Assembly (NCBI GenBank): GCA_016288205.1
Contig: JAEEYO010000068.1
Location: 1 to 45,099 of the forward strand
Reading direction: 5' to 3'
DNA from: Treponema sp.
Lineage (GTDB): Bacteria; Spirochaetota; Spirochaetia; Treponematales; Treponemataceae
Length of the DNA: 45,099 nt
The position numbers were made by a program, and so were the translations under genes. The notes under the pieces were generated by a model, which saw only the letters and a program-made list of their open reading frames with translations, did not search any database and was not told the DNA's origin. This document shows positions 41,422 through 45,099 of the stretch, piece by piece; position 1 is the first letter of the stretch; every line of letters begins with the position of its first letter.

Positions 41422-44367
41422 TCAGTGTGTTTCCAGATATTCCTTTATGAATTTTCCGGTGTGGCTTTCCTTCACTTTTGCAATCTGCTCCGGTGTTCCC
41501 TTTGCGACCACATTTCCTCCGCGGAATCCACCTTCGGGTCCAAGGTCAATTATATAGTCCGCCTGACAGATTACGTCCATGTTGTGCTCAATCATCACAA
41601 CGGAATTTCCTTTGTCCACGAGTTTTTGAATTACGTCCATGAGCTGCTTGATGTCCACGAAATGAAGTCCGGTTGTCGGCTCGTCAAGAATGTAGAGTGT
41701 CTTTCCTGTGGACGGACGTGAAAGCTCCGACGCAAGTTTGACTCTCTGTGCCTCACCTCCGCTTAATGTGAGCGCGTTCTGTCCAAGCTGGATGTAACCG
41801 AGACCCACGTTTTTAAGCGTCTCAAGTTTCCGAGCGATGTGGGGAATGGAGCTGAAAAAATCCGCCGCGTCCTCAATGGTCATGTCCAGCACGTCGCTGA
41901 TTGACTTTCCCTTGTAGAGTATGTCGAGCGTCTCCTGATTGAATCTCTTTCCGTGGCATACGTCGCACTGGATGAAAACGTCAGGCAAAAAGTTCATCTC
42001 AATCGTGATTGTTCCGGCTCCCTGACAGTTCTCGCATCTTCCGCCCTTCACGTTGAAAGAGAATCTTCCGCCCTTGTATCCGCGAGCCTTTGCTTCCGGC
42101 AGTGACGCGAACAACTCCCTGATTTTGTCAAACACTCCAATGTATGTGACCGGGTTGCTTCTTGGCGTGCGTCCGATGGGGCTCTGGTCAATGTTGATTA
42201 CTTTGTCAATATGCTCAAGACCGGAAATCTTTTTGAAACTTCCTGCCTGCAATTCGCTTCCCATTATCTCTCTGCTTGCCGCCGGATAAAAAACGTCGCT
42301 GAGCAAAGTTGATTTTCCGCTTCCCGACACACCCGTGATGCATGTGAATGTTCCGAGTGGAATTTTCACGTCGATGTTTTTCAGATTATGCTCCGTCACT
42401 CCCTTGATTTCAATGAAGTGTCCGTTTCCGCTTCGTCTCTGTGCGGGAACATCCATCCTGATTTTTCCAGCGAGGTACTGACCCGTGATGCTGTCCTTTA
42501 CCTGCATGACCTGTTTCGGTGTTCCGCTCGCCATGATTTTTCCACCATGCACTCCGGCTCCGGGTCCAATGTCAATGAGCCAGTCAGCAGTGCGCAGGGT
42601 CTGCTCGTCATGCTCAACTACGATGACGGTGTTGCCTAAATCGCGCAGATATGTGAGACTGTCAATCAGACGCTGGTTGTCCCTCTGGTGCAATCCGATC
42701 GAGGGCTCGTCAAGGATGTACATTACGCCCGTGAGTCCGCTTCCAATCTGTGTGGAAAGACGGATTCTCTGTGCCTCACCGCCGCTCAAAGTCGCCGCCG
42801 AACGCTGAAGTGTGAGATAATCAAGGCCCACATTTTTCAGGAAGGAAAGTCTGTTCTTGATTTCCTTTAAAATCTGTGCGGCAATCTTTTTTTCGGTCTC
42901 AGTCAAATCAAGCTTTTCAAAAAAATCAATCGTCTCAAGTACGGAAAGCTCCGTCAGGTCCCAGATGTTTTTTCCGCCGACAGTGACGCACAGTGCCTCC
43001 GACCTCAATCTTTTTCCGTGGCAGCTCGTACACTCTTTGTGTGACATATATTTTTCAAGCGATTCCCTTCCGCTGTCACCCCATGCCTCGGCATAGCGTC
43101 GCCTCATGTCACCCATCACGCCGATCCACGGACGGTTGTAAGTGCTCTGACCTTCGCCGCTCTGCTTGTGATAAATCCAGTGCATGTTTTTTGTAAGGTC
43201 ACCGTTCCAGAGAAAATCAAATTGTTTTTTCGTCAGATTTTTCAAAGGCTCATCGAGAGAAAATCCTCCGGTCTCTGAGATTGCGGCAAACATCGCTCGG
43301 TTCCAAGCACCCTCAGGATTGTATGGCGCAAGTCCTCCCTCGTTGAATGAAAGATCCGTGTCCGGCATAATCAGGTCGCGGTCGAATTCCATTTTTTCAC
43401 CAAGGCCCGTGCACTCAGGACAAGCTCCGAACGGATTGTTGAATGAAAAAAGTCTGGGCTGCAATTCCGGGATTGAGATACCGCAGTCGGGACATGCATT
43501 TTTCTGGCTGAAAAAAATCTCCTGCTCAATGTAGCTCGCGTCCCTGTCAAATGGAGTTCCCTTTGCGTCCAACGCAGCTGCGACATCGTTGTATGCATCA
43601 TCCTCTTTGTTCACACGGCGCACAATCGTAATCACACCGTTGGATGCCTTTAGCGCGGTCTCCACTGAATCAGCAAGTCTCTTGCGCACATCATCCTTGA
43701 GCACAATGCGGTCCACGACAATTTCTATGGTATGTTTTTTCTGCTTGTCCAGCTTGATTGAATCCTCAAGCTCCACCATGAGTCCGTCAATCCTTGCGCG
43801 TGTGAAACCGGATTTTTTTGCGTCGTCCAAAATCTTCACGTGCTCGCCTTTTTTTCCACGGATGATTGGTGAGAGAATGGTGAGCTTGGTTCCCTTTTGC
43901 CATGAGAGCACTGTACCGATTATCTGGTCAATGGACTGCTCCTTGATTTCCCTTCCACACTGCGGACAATGTGCGTGACCGATGCGAGAAAAAAGCAGCC
44001 TGTAATAGTCGTAGATTTCCGTGACTGTTCCCACGGTTGAGCGCGGGTTTCTGTGGGTTGTCTTTTGTTCGATCGATATGGCGGGTGAGAGTCCCGTAAT
44101 CAGATCGACATCGGGCTTGTCCATGCGTCCGAGAAATTGCCGTGCGTAGGATGAGAGACTTTCCATGTAGCGTCTCTGTCCTTCGGCAAAAAGTGTGTCG
44201 AAAGCGAGGGATGATTTTCCCGATCCCGAAAGTCCGCTGATTACCACAAGCTTGTTTCTAGGAAGCTCCACGTTTATGTTCTTGAGATTATGTTCCCTTG
44301 CGCCCTGAATTACGATTTTTTCGCCTTCCGTCACCGGATTGACTGCCACGTTTGTCTCTGATTTCAT
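41422..44367 (-). CDS. uvrA: UvrABC excinuclease subunit A
   Basis: A 981-residue ABC ATPase for nucleotide excision repair. The two nucleotide-binding domains are seen as Walker A '[13 protein letters not shown]' and '[13 protein letters not shown]', signature '[13 protein letters not shown]' and '[13 protein letters not shown]', and '[13 protein letters not shown]' and '[13 protein letters not shown]'. Zinc motifs are '[11 protein letters not shown]' with 'ACPECTGLG', and '[10 protein letters not shown]' with '[10 protein letters not shown]'. The reading frame is open for a further 42 codons upstream, but those translate the intergenic heptamer repeats and the promoter. ATG 44367 (protein start [10 protein letters not shown]) follows the promoter directly and precedes the conserved '[14 protein letters not shown]'. 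It damage-scans DNA with UvrB. lptD follows after 1 nt. Confidence 0.95.
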   Translation of the reverse strand: MKSETNVAVNPVTEGEKIVIQGAREHNLKNINVELPRNKLVVISGLSGSGKSSLAFDTLFAEGQRRYMESLSSYARQFLGRMDKPDVDLITGLSPAISIEQKTTHRNPRSTVGTVTEIYDYYRLLFSRIGHAHCPQCGREIKEQSIDQIIGTVLSWQKGTKLTILSPIIRGKKGEHVKILDDAKKSGFTRARIDGLMVELEDSIKLDKQKKHTIEIVVDRIVLKDDVRKRLADSVETALKASNGVITIVRRVNKEDDAYNDVAAALDAKGTPFDRDASYIEQEIFFSQKNACPDCGISIPELQPRLFSFNNPFGACPECTGLGEKMEFDRDLIMPDTDLSFNEGGLAPYNPEGAWNRAMFAAISETGGFSLDEPLKNLTKKQFDFLWNGDLTKNMHWIYHKQSGEGQSTYNRPWIGVMGDMRRRYAEAWGDSGRESLEKYMSHKECTSCHGKRLRSEALCVTVGGKNIWDLTELSVLETIDFFEKLDLTETEKKIAAQILKEIKNRLSFLKNVGLDYLTLQRSAATLSGGEAQRIRLSTQIGSGLTGVMYILDEPSIGLHQRDNQRLIDSLTYLRDLGNTVIVVEHDEQTLRTADWLIDIGPGAGVHGGKIMASGTPKQVMQVKDSITGQYLAGKIRMDVPAQRRSGNGHFIEIKGVTEHNLKNIDVKIPLGTFTCITGVSGSGKSTLLSDVFYPAASREIMGSELQAGSFKKISGLEHIDKVINIDQSPIGRTPRSNPVTYIGVFDKIRELFASLPEAKARGYKGGRFSFNVKGGRCENCQGAGTITIEMNFLPDVFIQCDVCHGKRFNQETLDILYKGKSISDVLDMTIEDAADFFSSIPHIARKLETLKNVGLGYIQLGQNALTLSGGEAQRVKLASELSRPSTGKTLYILDEPTTGLHFVDIKQLMDVIQKLVDKGNSVVMIEHNMDVICQADYIIDLGPEGGFRGGNVVAKGTPEQIAKVKESHTGKFIKEYLETH

Positions 44368-44373
44368 TCCATT

Positions 44374-44402
44374 AATATAGTAGAAAATGAAGATTTTATC
44401 AA
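44374..44402 (-). promoter_or_regulatory. uvrA promoter, leaderless layout
   Basis: On the minus strand: TTGATA (44402-44397), a 17-bp spacer, TATATT (44379-44374), then 6 nt to ATG 44367. Both hexamers are close to consensus and the spacing is ideal. The transcript is expected to begin at or beside the start codon. Confidence 0.7.
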
Positions 44403-44417
44403 GATAGGAGCTAGGGC

Positions 44418-44470
44418 GAGTGGAAAGCTTTACGAGTGGAAAGTGGAAAACGGAAAGTGGAAAGCTGGAG
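44418..44470. repeat. Intergenic heptamer-repeat tract upstream of uvrA
   Basis: Units of GTGGAAA and variants (CGGAAA) repeat between 44418 and 44466, separated by a short GCTTTAC spacer. It is the same unit family as the tracts at 10534 and 17163. It lies just upstream of the -35 box of uvrA, between two divergent genes. Confidence 0.7.
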
Positions 44471-44541
44471 CGTAAAAAACCGAAATTTTTCAAAAAATTT
44501 TGTCATTTTGTTTACCGTGGCGAAGATTTGCGGCTATTACT

Positions 44542-44569
44542 ATATGTGAAGGGATTTTTCCCCACATAT
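44542..44569. other. Hairpin/operator-like inverted repeat in the Rpn gene leader
   Basis: ATATGTG (44542-44548) and CACATAT (44563-44569) are a perfect 7-bp inverted repeat. Inside it GGG (44551-44553) pairs with CCC (44560-44562) around an ATTTTT loop, with an AA bulge on the left arm. It lies 22-49 nt before the start codon and could be an RNA hairpin or a repressor site. It is not followed by a T-run on the plus strand. Confidence 0.5.
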
Positions 44570-44590
44570 CAAATTGTCGCAGGAGACGCT

Positions 44591-45099
44591 ATGAGCATGT
44601 CAAAGTACAGAATCAAATCCGTGGACGAGCTGACCTTCACAGACGACGGAATGTTTCAGGCCGTGATGAGGGAGCCGGAAATCTGCTCCGAAGTGATAGA
44701 AAGGCTGCTTCATCTTAAGGTGAGTCGCATCGAGTACCCCGAGCTGGAGAAGACAATCGCGCCATATTTTTCGAGCAAGGGAGTCCGGCTGGATGTGTAT
44801 CTGAAGGATCCGGAGAAAATCATCGACGTGGAGATGCAGTCCTATCCGCAGATTGAGCTGGGACTCAGGGCGCGATACTATCAGAATATGATGGACATAG
44901 ACGGACTTGTCAAGGGGCAGGATTATACGGAGCTGAAGCCGAACTATGTTCTTTTCATCTGCAAGAATGATCCTTTCCGCGATGAGCAAGGCACTCCCCT
45001 TGGGCTTCCGAGCTACACTTTTGTAACTGGATGCGTGGAGGACAAGAGGGCGAATTTTAATGACAAAATCACGAAAGTGGTTTATAATGCAAGTGGGTA
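44591..45099 (+). CDS. Rpn / PD-(D/E)XK nuclease-family transposase-like protein (partial at right edge)
   Basis: The frame is open from ATG 44591 to the right edge (169 codons), with ribosome-binding site AGGAG at 44581-44585. The start 'MSMSKYRIKSVDELTFTDDG' and the following 'MFQAVMREPEICSEVIERLL' match the recombination-promoting nuclease/putative transposase (Rpn, PDDEXK_2) family. The nuclease core is visible as 'GVRLDVYLKD' (metal Asp) followed by 'IIDVEMQSYPQ' (E-x-Q in place of E-x-K) and 'RARYYQNMMDIDGL'. Such genes occur in many copies in gut bacteria and spirochaetes. Some members cleave DNA and promote recA-independent exchange, and their defence role is debated. The C-terminus lies beyond the window. 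Confidence 0.8.
   Translation, partial: MSMSKYRIKSVDELTFTDDGMFQAVMREPEICSEVIERLLHLKVSRIEYPELEKTIAPYFSSKGVRLDVYLKDPEKIIDVEMQSYPQIELGLRARYYQNMMDIDGLVKGQDYTELKPNYVLFICKNDPFRDEQGTPLGLPSYTFVTGCVEDKRANFNDKITKVVYNASG

Noticed and set aside
44368..44493. 42-codon N-terminal extension of UvrA
   Set aside because: It would translate the heptamer repeats and the promoter. Conserved UvrA sequence begins shortly after ATG 44367.

Overview
The window looks like a chromosomal segment of a host-associated spirochaete, most likely a Treponema. The main grounds are a uvrA gene followed one base later by an LptD/OstA-like outer-membrane gene (from memory the T. pallidum order TP0514-TP0515), lipoproteins with loose spirochaete-type lipoboxes, a second type II topoisomerase of the spirochaete/Chlamydia/Bacteroidetes kind, many chemosensory genes, and cytoplasmic glycan-digesting enzymes. 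Most of the window has moderate GC. The first ~5.3 kb is visibly AT-rich and looks acquired.

Layout. (1) 1-5.3 kb is a defence/accessory island: the tail of a probable restriction-modification protein, a SIR2-like (DUF4917) gene, an HD + HSP90-like ATPase gene, two broken genes (AlbA_2-type and KilA-N) flanked by a 29-bp direct repeat, and an intact RhuM-type gene. (2) 5.4-10.5 kb holds a secreted protein of unknown function, a GH8 exo-oligoxylanase, and two lipoproteins, the second a MEMO-family protein. (3) 10.6-17.2 kb holds a topoisomerase IV-like pair, an unknown membrane protein, a YigZ/IMPACT protein and a histidine phosphatase, probably one transcript. (4) 17.2-23.5 kb holds a GH2 glycosidase, an orphan D12 adenine methyltransferase with adenosine deaminase on the minus strand, an RRM RNA-binding protein with a ~100-nt leader, and an M28-type peptidase. 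(5) 38.1-23.5 kb (minus) is one tightly packed ten-gene chemosensory operon: CheW, a divergent CheW-like protein, CheB, CheR-TPR, a P2-less CheA with C-terminal receiver, a degenerate-receiver adenylate cyclase, and four paralogous six-TM MCPs. (6) 44.4-38.2 kb (minus) is uvrA-lptD. (7) The right edge carries the start of an Rpn/PD-(D/E)XK family gene.

The most notable system is the chemosensory operon. It has no cheY, cheX, cheC or cheD, but places an adenylate cyclase between the kinase gene and four receptor genes whose signalling tips share the same departures from the canonical MCP sequence. This suggests a private pathway whose output is cAMP rather than flagellar switching. A second candidate is the SIR2-like + HD/HSP90-like pair, which has the composition of an antiphage module. 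A third observation is that several promoters (topoisomerase, GH2, deaminase, peptidase, uvrA) have a -10 box only 6-7 nt before the start codon, which predicts leaderless mRNAs. No tRNA, rRNA, CRISPR array, integrase or insertion sequence was seen, and no convincing rho-independent terminator.
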